Shown: positions 17,369-26,486 of the stretch, piece by piece
How the letters are laid out: every line of letters starts with the position of its first letter
How positions within the stretch are numbered: position 1 is the first letter of the stretch
Assembly: GCF_021533195.1 (NCBI RefSeq)
Contig: NZ_JAJNKB010000009.1
Span: forward strand, 123,876 to 187,875
Source of the DNA: Portibacter marinus
Lineage (GTDB): Bacteria; Bacteroidota; Bacteroidia; Chitinophagales; Saprospiraceae
DNA: 64,000 bases
Reading direction: 5' to 3'
Program-made: the position numbers and the translations under genes
Notes under the pieces: generated by a model
Seen by the model: the letters and a program-made list of their open reading frames with translations, nothing else
Databases searched by the model: none
What the model was told of the DNA's origin: nothing

Positions 17369-19156
17369 ATGAGGATATTTTTTCTTCTATGTAGCTTTGT
17401 AATCCCACTTTGCTTAAACGCTCAAGTGGGTGGCGGTACTTCTGTTGATACGACTAAAAGTTCGCGTATAATTGTGGAGTTGGCTGATAATTTCAGATTC
17501 GTAAACACGGAGAATGAAGGTATTAAATATCTGAACGGAAATGTTAGAATGTATCAGGATAGCACGTTCATGTATTGCGATACTGCCATTCTAAGAGGTA
17601 ATCAATTGACAGCCTATGGAAACGTCGTCATCATACAGAACGATACTGTTAATGTCTTTGCAGACTCTCTCATCTATAATGGTAACCAGAAAATTGCGAC
17701 TTTATATAACAATGTAATCCTGCAAAGTAAAACCAGAGAGTTGTTTTCTGACTACCTTATATATGATATGAATACAAAAATAGGTAGCTATACACAAGGT
17801 GCACTACTGAAGAATGAAGGAAAAGAAATCAAGAGTTTGCAAGGCAAGTACTTTGTCAATGAAGAAACCGTTCGTTTTTATCAAAATGTCACAGTAACCG
17901 CCGATGATTTCAAACTTTGGACTGATTCATTAGAGTATGACAGCGAGGAGGATGTCACTTATTTTTTAGGTCCGACACGAATTAATCAAGACAGTGCCAG
18001 AATCTATTGTGAGGACGGTTATTATGACCTCACTAATGAAATTGCTGAGTTTAGAGAGAATGCTCAGTACATCCAGGGAAATAAGATAGCGACAGGTCAG
18101 TTGATTAAATATGATGCTGGACAAAAACTAGTGGTCCTCGCTGGCAATGCAAAATACGAGGAGGATGATGTATTGGCAAAAGGCGACACGATCAAATACT
18201 ATGAGATTACGGAAGATACTAGACTTATTGGCAATGCATCCTATAAAGACAAAGAGCGAAGTGTAGTCGGTGAATTCATTGAATATAATGCTAAGTCGGA
18301 GTCTTTTTCTAGTGAAGGAAGGTCCACTATTGTGGATTCGACTACTGTTTTGACAGCTAATCAGATCAATTTTTCACAAGAAAGTGATTTTGGAATTGCA
18401 AGAGGTTCAGTTGAACTTGTAGATACTGCTTCCAAAACTACCATTTACAGTGAAATTATGGAGTATAAAAAAGATGAGAATTATTCCAAAGCATACAATG
18501 ATGACGGCAGTAGACCGATGATGCAATCGCTTATCGAAGGAGACAGTATGTTTATGAAAGCCGACACATTGATCAGCTATGAGCTAGGTGATTCAACTCA
18601 AAAGAAGTCTATATTAAATGCTTTTCACGATGTAAAAATTTATAAATCAAACTTCCAGGCCATGTGTGACTCGATGAGTTATAATACGACAGATAGTATC
18701 TTGTCCATGTATTATGATCCTGTGATTTGGTCTGATTCTTCGCAATTTACTGCAGATACGATCGATATCTACTTGAAAAACGAGCAAATTTATAAAGTGG
18801 AATTAAAGAATAAAGCTTTTATTATTAATACAGAGGATTCCATATTTTACAATCAAATCAAAGGAAAGTTGGTGGAAGTCTTTTTTGAAAATGGAGCGAT
18901 CGATTCTATGAGTGTAACTGGTAATGCAGAGTCAGTTTACTTCATGTTGGATGAAAATAACGCCTATATTGGAATGAATAAGTCTGTCTGTTCTAAAATG
19001 AGCTTTACGTTCGAAGAGAGTGATCTAAAAGATATTTTCTTTTATCTGGATGTCAATTCAAATCTTATTCCAATGAAGGATGTTAATCCATCAGACACCT
19101 TAGACGGGTTTAACTGGCAACCTAAGATTAGACCTAAAAATAAGAATGCATTATGA
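17369..19156 (+). CDS. OstA-like (LptA/LptD N-domain) lipopolysaccharide transport protein
   Basis: A 595-residue exported protein (signal peptide FFLLCSFVIPLCLNAQ). The bulk consists of repeated strands of the OstA/LptA beta-jellyroll, seen as recurring units such as GNVRMYQDSTFMYCDTA, GNVVIIQNDTVNVFADS and RENAQYIQG. In other bacteria this fold forms the periplasmic slide for LPS. The protein is much longer than LptA and lacks the LptD barrel, matching the long OstA-like proteins of Bacteroidota. The stop codon overlaps the start of the TPR gene by 4 bp. Confidence 0.88.
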   Translation: MRIFFLLCSFVIPLCLNAQVGGGTSVDTTKSSRIIVELADNFRFVNTENEGIKYLNGNVRMYQDSTFMYCDTAILRGNQLTAYGNVVIIQNDTVNVFADSLIYNGNQKIATLYNNVILQSKTRELFSDYLIYDMNTKIGSYTQGALLKNEGKEIKSLQGKYFVNEETVRFYQNVTVTADDFKLWTDSLEYDSEEDVTYFLGPTRINQDSARIYCEDGYYDLTNEIAEFRENAQYIQGNKIATGQLIKYDAGQKLVVLAGNAKYEEDDVLAKGDTIKYYEITEDTRLIGNASYKDKERSVVGEFIEYNAKSESFSSEGRSTIVDSTTVLTANQINFSQESDFGIARGSVELVDTASKTTIYSEIMEYKKDENYSKAYNDDGSRPMMQSLIEGDSMFMKADTLISYELGDSTQKKSILNAFHDVKIYKSNFQAMCDSMSYNTTDSILSMYYDPVIWSDSSQFTADTIDIYLKNEQIYKVELKNKAFIINTEDSIFYNQIKGKLVEVFFENGAIDSMSVTGNAESVYFMLDENNAYIGMNKSVCSKMSFTFEESDLKDIFFYLDVNSNLIPMKDVNPSDTLDGFNWQPKIRPKNKNAL

Positions 19157-19926
19157 TTCGCAGTATTATCTTCGTTTTTGCTTGCATGACCACTGTTTTA
19201 TTAGGCGGCCAATCTCTGGAAGATATTGATCCAAAAGCGACGTTTAATCAAGCCAATCGGTATTTTGATGGAGGAAACTACGAAAAGGCTATTGAACAAT
19301 ATCTAAGACTGAATGAAGAATACGCTTCTGTAGCTCTTTTTCATAATATGGGACTGGCATATTTCTATAATGATGATTTGGGAAAGGCCATACTATATAT
19401 GGAGAGAGCTAAAAGACTCGCACCTTTGAATAAAGATGTGCGTAAGAATCTAAAACTCCTCAATGAAAATGTGGATTCTGAAGTGCAAAATTTACCGCCT
19501 TTTTTTTTAAAGGCGTGGGCCAATAGTGTGGCTCGTTTCTTAAATCCAGGAACCTGGTTGGTCTTGCACCTTTTGTTTTTGTTTGGAGCAGTAGCATTCT
19601 TGTATTTTTATCTTTTAAAGGGTGTGGATTTTAATTTACACTTTTATTACATCAGAGGTACCATCATCGGTTTCATGATATTATCAATATTGAGTGGATT
19701 ACTCGCATACCATGCTCAAAATCTTCGATACAATACCGACAATGCCGTGGTACTGGAAGATGATACACCTCTTCGTGCCGGAGCCGATTTGAATGCACAA
19801 GAAATTGGACAATTGAATCAGGGCGTAAAGGTAAGAGTTGAGGATCAAATCAATGACTTGCTCAAAGTAAAACTAGGTGACTATTCTGAAGGATGGGTGG
19901 CTTCTGTTGCAATAGAACGGATATAA
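19153..19926 (+). CDS. BatE-like TPR protein with two membrane helices and SH3-like domain
   Basis: A 257-residue protein with an N-terminal signal, TPR repeats (residues ~30-105, ANRYFDGGNYEKAIEQYLRL), two transmembrane helices (~138-157 and ~168-187) and a C-terminal SH3-like domain (~198-257, APLRAG-type start, EGWV near the end). This order matches BatE of the Bacteroidota aerotolerance (Bat) operons, although no batA/batB genes adjoin it; a BatA-like protein occurs separately at 41961-43985. ATG 19153 overlaps the OstA-like stop codon, so the two are coupled. Confidence 0.83.
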   Translation: MIRSIIFVFACMTTVLLGGQSLEDIDPKATFNQANRYFDGGNYEKAIEQYLRLNEEYASVALFHNMGLAYFYNDDLGKAILYMERAKRLAPLNKDVRKNLKLLNENVDSEVQNLPPFFLKAWANSVARFLNPGTWLVLHLLFLFGAVAFLYFYLLKGVDFNLHFYYIRGTIIGFMILSILSGLLAYHAQNLRYNTDNAVVLEDDTPLRAGADLNAQEIGQLNQGVKVRVEDQINDLLKVKLGDYSEGWVASVAIERI

Positions 19927-19940
19927 GGTGATTGAGAAGC

Positions 19941-19970
19941 AAAAAAAAGAGCCACTGAATTTCAGATGGC
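19941..19970 (-). terminator. Intrinsic terminator of rplU-rpmA
   Basis: Read on the minus strand, the stem GCCA-T-CTGA/TCAG-TGGC (one bulged base, loop AAT) is followed by TCTTTTTTTT. It lies 32 bp past the rpmA stop. On the plus strand the same hairpin follows the BatE-like gene, so it may serve both convergent genes. Confidence 0.85.
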
Positions 19971-20001
19971 CCTTTCTATTTCTTGACAAGATTTTAGACT
20001 T

Positions 20002-20658
20002 TTATTCCTCCTCTGCAACGACACCTCCCTGCAAATCATCTTGTAATTTCTCTAACTCATCCCATTTACCTGCAGCTGCCAATTCTGCTTGCTGTGGCCA
20101 TGTGGAAGGATTATGACTTTTATATCTGTTACCAGCTTCTGCTAAGATATTCTCTAGCTTGCTTACTTCGCTACTTGCTAAATCGGAAAAAGATACAATT
20201 CCAGCATTGTTAAAAATCTCAGCGATTTTTGGTCCAATACCTTCGATCTTTTTCAAATCATCAGACTTGGCTTTAGTGGCCTCTTTCTTCTCTGCTTTAG
20301 GTGTGTCATTCTTTTCAGCCTTAGGGGTGTCCTTCTTTGGACTTTCTTTTTTGGCTTCAGTTTTCTTAGGTGCTGGAGCATCTAAAGTCTCTTCTACCAC
20401 AACATGAGACGGAAGAACGCTTACGTAAGTTCTGTCATTTCTTTTCTTAGTAAAAGTTACATATCCATCTGTTCTGGCATGAAGTGTAAAATCTTTTCCT
20501 AAATAGGTATTTTCTCCCGCATGGAACTTTGTGCCTCTTTGTCGGACAATAATGTTTCCAGCCTTAGCAAACTCACCTCCGAAAAGCTTTACACCGAGTC
20601 GTTTACTATTACTATCCCTTCCATTATCCGTACTACCTACACCTTTTTTATGTGCCAT
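20002..20658 (-). CDS. rpmA: 50S ribosomal protein L27 fused to a Lys-rich linker and helix-hairpin-helix domain
   Basis: Residues 1-~88 are a complete ribosomal L27 ([20 protein letters not shown], then [15 protein letters not shown]). The rest, ~130 residues, is not ribosomal. A Lys/Glu/Ala/Pro linker (~92-132, with repeats of the type [16 protein letters not shown]) is followed by a helix-hairpin-helix-like domain ([19 protein letters not shown], then [20 protein letters not shown]) and a [20 protein letters not shown] tail. L27 is normally ~85-90 residues. The frame is continuous with no sign of a frameshift. The gene follows rplU after 21 bp, as in almost all bacteria. A role for the tail in rRNA or DNA binding is inference. 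Confidence 0.95.
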   Translation of the reverse strand: MAHKKGVGSTDNGRDSNSKRLGVKLFGGEFAKAGNIIVRQRGTKFHAGENTYLGKDFTLHARTDGYVTFTKKRNDRTYVSVLPSHVVVEETLDAPAPKKTEAKKESPKKDTPKAEKNDTPKAEKKEATKAKSDDLKKIEGIGPKIAEIFNNAGIVSFSDLASSEVSKLENILAEAGNRYKSHNPSTWPQQAELAAAGKWDELEKLQDDLQGGVVAEEE

Positions 20659-20679
20659 GATCTTATTTTTTAATGATTA

Positions 20680-20991
20680 TTAAGCTGAAATAGAATCAAT
20701 CTTGATTTTAGTGAAATGCTGTCTGTGACCATTTTTCACTTTATACCCTTTTCTTCTTTTCTTTTTGAAAACGATGACTTTGTCACCTTTGATGTGCTCA
20801 ACAACAGTAGCGCCTACCGATGCTGAATCTAATAGAGGAGCACCCACAGAAGTATCATCTCCATCTGTAATCAGGTGTACTTCATCGAAGCTTACTGAAT
20901 CTCCTGCTTCCGCATTGATCTTGTGAACAAAAATCTCTTGATCTTGCTCTACTTTAAACTGCTGTCCCGCTATTGTAACTATTGCAAACAT
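20680..20991 (-). CDS. rplU: 50S ribosomal protein L21
   Basis: A 103-residue large-subunit protein with the classic N-terminus MFAIVTIAGQQFKVEQDQ and the C-terminal signature KKRRKGYKVKNGHRQHFT, which contacts 23S rRNA. It is of normal length, unlike the extended L27 downstream. It is the first gene of the rplU-rpmA operon, driven by a strong promoter at 21026-21056. Confidence 0.98.
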   Translation of the reverse strand: MFAIVTIAGQQFKVEQDQEIFVHKINAEAGDSVSFDEVHLITDGDDTSVGAPLLDSASVGATVVEHIKGDKVIVFKKKRRKGYKVKNGHRQHFTKIKIDSISA

Positions 20992-21025
20992 TGTGCGAAT
21001 TTAGTATTTTTCGAAAATTGGACTG

Positions 21026-21056
21026 CAAAGATAAGTTTAATCTTTTGTTTTTCAAA
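21026..21056 (-). promoter_or_regulatory. Bacteroidota-type promoter of rplU-rpmA
   Basis: On the minus strand TTTG (21056-21053), a 19-bp spacer and TATCTTTG (21033-21026) match the -33/-7 consensus used by the Bacteroidota primary sigma factor. Transcription would start near 21020, giving a ~30-nt leader before rplU. Confidence 0.8.
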
Positions 21057-21070
21057 GACTAAATTTAAGA

Positions 21071-22315
21071 TCACTTGATATTTTTTTCAAGAAAATCTTC
21101 TAAGCGAAATGAAAATTTCAATTTTTGACTATTTCTGGCGATCGTCAGGTTAATTTTTTTTCCTGGTTTTCTTGATAACTTTCGATTGATCGATTCTAAT
21201 GATAGAAACCTGGTCGGAATGCCATTGAAACCCAAAATATAATCCCCAGGCTGCAACCCAGCTAGATAAGCCGGGGTTCCCTCGATGACAGACTTAATAT
21301 AAAATTTATCGAAGTTTCTGCCAATCGCAAAAATTATGAGTCCACTTTTATCGTATCTAAAGGGCTTTGTGAAATTGAATCGCCTGGGTTTCATATGGAT
21401 TTTCTCATTGGGATAGTCAATTACAACAGTAAATCTTTCTAGCAGTCGATTCCCTATAATTCCATTTCTTGTTACAGAACTCGCATCAATAACTGAAGAA
21501 TCCAGGTTCTGAAAACTGGTTGTGAGCCTTTCAAACTTATATTGGCCTACCGTCAAAAAATTGACTTTACCCAAAAAGCCTTGAAGGCTTCCACTAATTC
21601 CGGTTCCTATCTGACCCGGTATCACATATTCAGGAAGATCAATCTGTTCATGAGTGTTCTCATGTAATAGGTAGTTTAAGCTGGCACCAGTATCTAGCAA
21701 TAAATTGATTTTTATAGAATCATTGACCCCCACACCTGTATAGCATTCCATGTAAGGTTTGTTCTTGACTACTTTAAGGTCGAAGCTGGTAAAACCTGCA
21801 TTAGGTCCTGTATAATATTGCGGATCATGAAAGATTAAACGCGATCTCCTGTAGTCAATCTCAACAACCAGATTCTTAAAAATACTTGCACCAATAATAC
21901 CATCTATATTGGTTCCAGTAATCATATCCAGGTTGTTCAGATCATCTTCAAGAACCAGAATGTCCTGCGTGATCCGACCTGAATTTTCAAACTTTAGATT
22001 GACATTTCTGGTAATGTAGGCAAACACAATATTGCTGAGATCAGATCCGATTAGACTGATTTTCTTAGAATATTCCATGCCAAGAAGATCAGTAATCTCT
22101 TTCTTTAGTACCAATGTATTTTCTGCTCCGGTATCAAAAATAAATTTAAGGGGTAAAAACCGATTGAAGTCCACGTTCAATACAATAAATCCCTGGATAT
22201 ATTCGAAAGGTACCTCCACGTGCTTTCTGCCTCTAAGGAGTTCTCTCCCCGGAAACTGAGCTAACACATGTGTTAGGCTAAATAGCGTTAATATGATGAC
22301 CGTTAATAACCTCAA
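21071..22315 (-). CDS. Exported double aspartyl (retropepsin-like) protease with PDZ domain
   Basis: A ~415-residue protein with two retropepsin-like halves, each with an active-site motif (FIFDTGAENTLV near residue 50 and LLLDTGASLNYL near residue 210), then a C-terminal PDZ domain (~320-400, GTPAYLAGLQPGDYILGFNG). Having both DTG motifs in one chain could build an active site intramolecularly. TTG 22315 was chosen because it places a normal signal peptide (LLTVIILTLFSLTHVLAQ) at the N-terminus and leaves 40 bp to the upstream gene. The open frame reaches an ATG at 22408, which would overlap that gene by 53 bp and precede the signal with a charged stretch. The substrate is unknown. Confidence 0.82.
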   Translation of the reverse strand: MRLLTVIILTLFSLTHVLAQFPGRELLRGRKHVEVPFEYIQGFIVLNVDFNRFLPLKFIFDTGAENTLVLKKEITDLLGMEYSKKISLIGSDLSNIVFAYITRNVNLKFENSGRITQDILVLEDDLNNLDMITGTNIDGIIGASIFKNLVVEIDYRRSRLIFHDPQYYTGPNAGFTSFDLKVVKNKPYMECYTGVGVNDSIKINLLLDTGASLNYLLHENTHEQIDLPEYVIPGQIGTGISGSLQGFLGKVNFLTVGQYKFERLTTSFQNLDSSVIDASSVTRNGIIGNRLLERFTVVIDYPNEKIHMKPRRFNFTKPFRYDKSGLIIFAIGRNFDKFYIKSVIEGTPAYLAGLQPGDYILGFNGIPTRFLSLESINRKLSRKPGKKINLTIARNSQKLKFSFRLEDFLEKNIK

Positions 22316-22355
22316 CTTAAACAGTTCTTTGCTTAAGTATCTAACGTATTTTAAC

Positions 22356-24497
22356 TCATTCTGTTCCCAGTAATTCGTCTTCGTTCCACAATTCGGTTCT
22401 CTTTTCATACTGGTCTATGAGACTGTCTACTTTTTCCTGAGAAATATAGGCAACCTCATCCCGAAAAGCATTGTAAATGTAATTGGTGATTTTGGTAATA
22501 TCTGCACTATTTAAATCAGCGGAGTGCATCATTGCAGGCATGATGGAGCTGTATTCTTGCCTTTCTCCATCAATGGTGACCATTCCTTCCAGTCCATTGA
22601 TGATGACCAATGGAACGGCCTCTACCTTAGCATTAATAATCTTAGATCCCACCAATGAGGGAGCCTGTCCTTCAGCACCATTTCCACCATATCCGTGACA
22701 AGAGGAACAATACTCATTGTATAGAAAATATCCATCTTCCTCACCGCCGGTCAGCCTCTGTTTATGAATATAAAAAACATCTTCATTCGCCACAGCTTGA
22801 TTGTACTCTTCGAATGAATCAGAGTATTTCAAATATTGTCCCGAAGGTATAGCAGATATCTGAGCAGCAGGCAGCACTCCCTCCATCTCTAACCACAACT
22901 GGCGGTGCAGATCAGGATGAGAATTATAGAGTATGTAGGATGAAGCCAATAAATGATTGCGAACCACAGGATTGCTATGCGATCTGTAAGTCTTAAAGAC
23001 ATCAGCAAGCGCTTGAGGATTCTGAATTTCAAGGGTTGTCAGAATCTTAAATAGATTTGCTATTACCCATGGATCTGAAAATTCTAATTGCTTTATTTTT
23101 AGTACGTCAATGGACTTTCTGCCTTGCAATGTCCATAGTAAGTGTATCTTTTTTAATTTAGAAGCCCCTTCAAGACTTGACATCAATAAGTCATCAAGTC
23201 GACTCTCGGTGCTATAAATCAATCCCTCCTGTGCCATTCTTCTGACCCATGGGTTATGAGATCCCAGATAATGAATCAAACTGTCCTTATGTTCAAAATT
23301 GTATGCTGGTGCAGGGCTTGTAGATTTACTTGATTTTACTTTTAAAATTCTACCCATGTTTGTTATTTCATCCAGCTTTCTTTCCTCGATTTGATTTTTC
23401 AGATAGCTGGTCATGTATATTTTGTGCTGTATGATGCCACGATGAAAATCAACGATGTACAAATTACCATCTGGCCCGGTTGCAAGATTAACTGGCCTGA
23501 ACGCTTCGTCTGTACTCACCAGAAATTCACTACTATCATTGTCAAAATTAGCCTCCTGCCGAAAATCATTGGTATTGACATTGAGGTGTTTGATTAAATT
23601 GGCTTCGGGAACACAGACAAAAGCGCTTCCTTCGTACTTTTTGCCGAGGCTGCTAGTTTGATGAATATATGGGCCACAAGCGGATGTGGTTTTGCGTAAC
23701 TTGCCTTCACTGTCCAGGACATTATCATTATAGCCTCTGTTAACGGCAGTCGCATGTGCTGGATAAACCGATCGGTTCTTAACGAGATCTTCATTGATCC
23801 CTTCGACCTTTTTAAGGTACTTATTGTGTGTCAATATTCCAGGTAGAAAGGCATCTCCAAAAAATAAATTGGAATTATCATTGGTGTATATCCTTCCGTT
23901 TTGGTCTTCAGTAATACCCCATTGTCCTCTGAAAAACACAGCTTCTTTAATCCATTGATTGTTTTCAAAGCAATAGCGATAGTGACTTTTTGCACTGTAG
24001 AAACAATTATCCATGCTTTTAATCAGGCCATTAGGCTTGTGTTCAACGTTCCCGCCCAGGGCATAAGTAGAATCTATGATAACGGTATGATCAGGGCGGT
24101 CGTTTTTAATCTCTGAAAAGTATAGATTGGGATCATCAGCATATAGGATACCATTCCTGAAGAGTCTAAGGGCGCGAAGCTGGTGAATACTATCTTTAAA
24201 TACGGTACTATGTTCCATATAACCATCTCCATCACGGTCCTCTAGAATGACAATTCTGCCAGCAGGAATCTTTTCAAACTGCCCATTGATATCCGGCATA
24301 TAGTCCGGCATCTCTGCAACCCAAAGTCTGCCACTTTTATCGAAATCAATAGCGACAGGTGCTTTTATGTGCTCTTCAGATGCCACTACTTCCAACAAAA
24401 GCTCTGAATCCTGGATGTGATAGGAAGACAGATCAATCTCCTGAATCTGACAAGCATTTAGTAATAGACACAAAAGTAAACCGCGAAAATAGATCAT
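22356..24497 (-). CDS. Lipoprotein with propeller-type dehydrogenase domain and C-terminal cytochrome c
   Basis: A 713-residue lipoprotein (LLCLLLNAC, Cys ~16). The N-terminal ~370 residues form a beta-propeller of the type seen in PVC-type heme-binding and putative membrane-bound dehydrogenase proteins (PVAIDFDKSGRLWVAEMPDY, GRIVILEDRDGDGYME). A helical HEAT-like middle (~400-580) follows, then a c-type cytochrome domain with one heme motif YCSSCHGYGGNGAEG (CxxCH, ~residues 598-602) and a probable Met ligand downstream (PAMMHSADL). It probably oxidises a sugar-like substrate in the periplasm and passes electrons to the heme; the substrate is unknown. The stop lies just before the chosen start of the retropepsin gene. 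Confidence 0.85.
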   Translation of the reverse strand: MIYFRGLLLCLLLNACQIQEIDLSSYHIQDSELLLEVVASEEHIKAPVAIDFDKSGRLWVAEMPDYMPDINGQFEKIPAGRIVILEDRDGDGYMEHSTVFKDSIHQLRALRLFRNGILYADDPNLYFSEIKNDRPDHTVIIDSTYALGGNVEHKPNGLIKSMDNCFYSAKSHYRYCFENNQWIKEAVFFRGQWGITEDQNGRIYTNDNSNLFFGDAFLPGILTHNKYLKKVEGINEDLVKNRSVYPAHATAVNRGYNDNVLDSEGKLRKTTSACGPYIHQTSSLGKKYEGSAFVCVPEANLIKHLNVNTNDFRQEANFDNDSSEFLVSTDEAFRPVNLATGPDGNLYIVDFHRGIIQHKIYMTSYLKNQIEERKLDEITNMGRILKVKSSKSTSPAPAYNFEHKDSLIHYLGSHNPWVRRMAQEGLIYSTESRLDDLLMSSLEGASKLKKIHLLWTLQGRKSIDVLKIKQLEFSDPWVIANLFKILTTLEIQNPQALADVFKTYRSHSNPVVRNHLLASSYILYNSHPDLHRQLWLEMEGVLPAAQISAIPSGQYLKYSDSFEEYNQAVANEDVFYIHKQRLTGGEEDGYFLYNEYCSSCHGYGGNGAEGQAPSLVGSKIINAKVEAVPLVIINGLEGMVTIDGERQEYSSIMPAMMHSADLNSADITKITNYIYNAFRDEVAYISQEKVDSLIDQYEKRTELWNEDELLGTE

Positions 24498-24559
24498 AAA
24501 GTATGCATCGTGAAAAGGCAGACTTAAATATAAGCGAGGTTTTTATCTTTTACGCAAAG

Positions 24560-25237
24560 TCATCGACCTTTCCTTATTTTAACTTGGACTCTGCGGTTCT
24601 CGCGGCGACCTTCTTCTGTCTCATTAGTGGCAATAGGTTCTTCATCACCATACCCCTTTGCCACCAGTCTGTTTGAATCAATTCCCCGATCTACTAATCT
24701 GGCCTTCACGGCTTCTGCTCTTGCTTGTGAAAGGGCCTTATTTACTGCAGCATCTCCGATGTTATCAGTATGCCCCTGAATCTCGACATTGACGCCTGGA
24801 TATGCTTTTAAAATAGAAGCCAGATTATCCACTTCTTCTCCAGAACCACTCTCTATGGCAGCCGAACCTGTCTGAAAGCTCAATTTTGTAAAAATAAATG
24901 TACTATCTGAAGTTATATCTCCATTAATATAAGCCAACATATTCGCTCCGGCGGAATTGGCAGTAAACGAAATTCCTTCCAGTGCCTTTTTGGCTCCTTC
25001 ATCCATTTTTTGAAAGACGGTGGAAACCGCAGCTTTAATTTTATCAGCACCTGACGAAATCGAATCACCTGTCTCTATTTCTTGTTCATCGAAGCTGGAA
25101 GTATGGACATTAGAACATCCTTCTGTTTTTGAAAAATAATAGGCAACGCCGATGAGAACGACAAGAGGCAACATCCATTTCATCATCATTCCACCTTTAG
25201 GTGGTTCAGGACTATGATCTTGATTATTAGGTATCAT
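24560..25237 (-). CDS. OmpA-domain peptidoglycan-binding protein
   Basis: A 225-residue protein anchored by one N-terminal transmembrane helix (~17-33, MLPLVVLIGVAYYFS), not a cleaved signal. The C-terminal ~110 residues form an OmpA/MotB domain: VNVEIQGHTDNIGD, SQARAEAVKARLVDRGI, LVAKGYGDEEPIA and ENRRVQVKI, with the Asp and Arg that grip diaminopimelate. The middle carries a short helical linker. The final residues are Lys/Arg-rich. It diverges from the glycerate kinase gene and probably tethers the inner membrane to the cell wall. Confidence 0.88.
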   Translation of the reverse strand: MIPNNQDHSPEPPKGGMMMKWMLPLVVLIGVAYYFSKTEGCSNVHTSSFDEQEIETGDSISSGADKIKAAVSTVFQKMDEGAKKALEGISFTANSAGANMLAYINGDITSDSTFIFTKLSFQTGSAAIESGSGEEVDNLASILKAYPGVNVEIQGHTDNIGDAAVNKALSQARAEAVKARLVDRGIDSNRLVAKGYGDEEPIATNETEEGRRENRRVQVKIRKGR

Positions 25238-25349
25238 CGAAGAATATTTTACGGCATATCAAAATGAAATTGGCTACACGACGAGTGCAACTTGACCACC
25301 ACGAAAGATAAGAAAACTATGCTTATATTCACTTTCTAATCGATACAGT

Positions 25350-26486
25350 GTGGCTAGATACAATAAATTTTTAATCGTTCCTGACAGCTTTAAAAACAGT
25401 TTGAGTGCCGAAGAAGTTTCACAGTACTTGGCTGAGGGTTTAGACTATTTTAAAGATAAATTAGAAGTGAAGGAATTTCCTTTTGCAGATGGTGGAGAAG
25501 GTAGTTTAAAGGTGATAGAACGATTTATTGACTTGGAGAGGAGAACCATATTTACCTTCGATGCTTTTTTAAAACCGATCAGAGCATCTTACCTTTTAGA
25601 TTCTAAAAACAAAACGGCATACCTGGAATCCGCTGCTGTCATTGGTCTTGAAATTATCGATAAGGAGCCGGACTGTTACAATGCGAGCTCTTTTGGAATA
25701 GGGACGATGATTGCAGACGCTCTCGATATGGGAGTGGAAACACTTTATCTATTTCTGGGAGGTACGGCCACATGTGATGGAGGTGTAGGAATGGCTGCGG
25801 CACTTGGATACCAATTCATTACCGAAAAACGAATTATCGAAAGACCTCTGGCTCGGGATGTGAAATACATTAGTGAATATAGCAAAGATAATATCCACCC
25901 TAGGCTGGATCAGTGCCAATTTAAAATTGCTACAGATGTGGATAATACACTTTTGGGTGATAGGGGTGCGGTATTTACCTATGCCAGCCAGAAAGGCGCT
26001 ACAGAAGAGCATCTGGAGCTATTAGAATTGGGTATGGAGAATATTAAAAGATTTGTAAGAGAAAACAAGCACGTAGACATTCAGCAAGTCATAGGTAGTG
26101 GTGCAGCAGGTGGTCTTGGTGCTGGAAGTCTGTTATTTTTAAATGGTGAATTGGCATCTGCCTTTGACATGTTGGCTTCCATTTCTAACCTTAAAGAAGA
26201 AATCAAAAGTGCCGATATCATCATTACTGGAGAGGGTCACATTGATATGCAAAGCTTCCACGGAAAACTTATTGACAAGATACAGGCCGAAGCAAATCAA
26301 TACCATAAACCTGTTTGGTTAGTATGTGCAATTCGCTCTATCAGTGAAAAAGAAGCCCTTAAAATGGGATACGAAAAAATTGAATCAATATACCGAAGCA
26401 TGCCTAAAGAAATCAATATACCAGAAACAAAGAGAGCACTGGTAAAAATAGGAAAGAAATGGGCTGAGGAATGGACGAAAAGATAG
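25350..26486 (+). CDS. glxK: Glycerate kinase (GarK/GlxK family)
   Basis: A 378-residue kinase with the family motifs VPDSFKNSLSAEEV (~residues 9-22), FADGGEGSL, LGGTATCDGGVGMAAALG, GSGAAGGLGAG and ITGEGHIDMQSFHGK. The family phosphorylates D-glycerate (usually to 2-phosphoglycerate) and links glyoxylate or serine breakdown to glycolysis. The start is GTG 25350, the only codon giving the expected N-terminus. The 3' end overlaps the helicase gene by 16 bp in another frame, so the two are likely co-transcribed. Confidence 0.92.
   Translation: MARYNKFLIVPDSFKNSLSAEEVSQYLAEGLDYFKDKLEVKEFPFADGGEGSLKVIERFIDLERRTIFTFDAFLKPIRASYLLDSKNKTAYLESAAVIGLEIIDKEPDCYNASSFGIGTMIADALDMGVETLYLFLGGTATCDGGVGMAAALGYQFITEKRIIERPLARDVKYISEYSKDNIHPRLDQCQFKIATDVDNTLLGDRGAVFTYASQKGATEEHLELLELGMENIKRFVRENKHVDIQQVIGSGAAGGLGAGSLLFLNGELASAFDMLASISNLKEEIKSADIIITGEGHIDMQSFHGKLIDKIQAEANQYHKPVWLVCAIRSISEKEALKMGYEKIESIYRSMPKEINIPETKRALVKIGKKWAEEWTKR

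Noticed and set aside
20159..20407. 82-codon open frame opposite the L27 linker
   Set aside because: It reflects the Lys/Ala repeats of the linker read on the other strand (Phe/Ser/Leu repeats).
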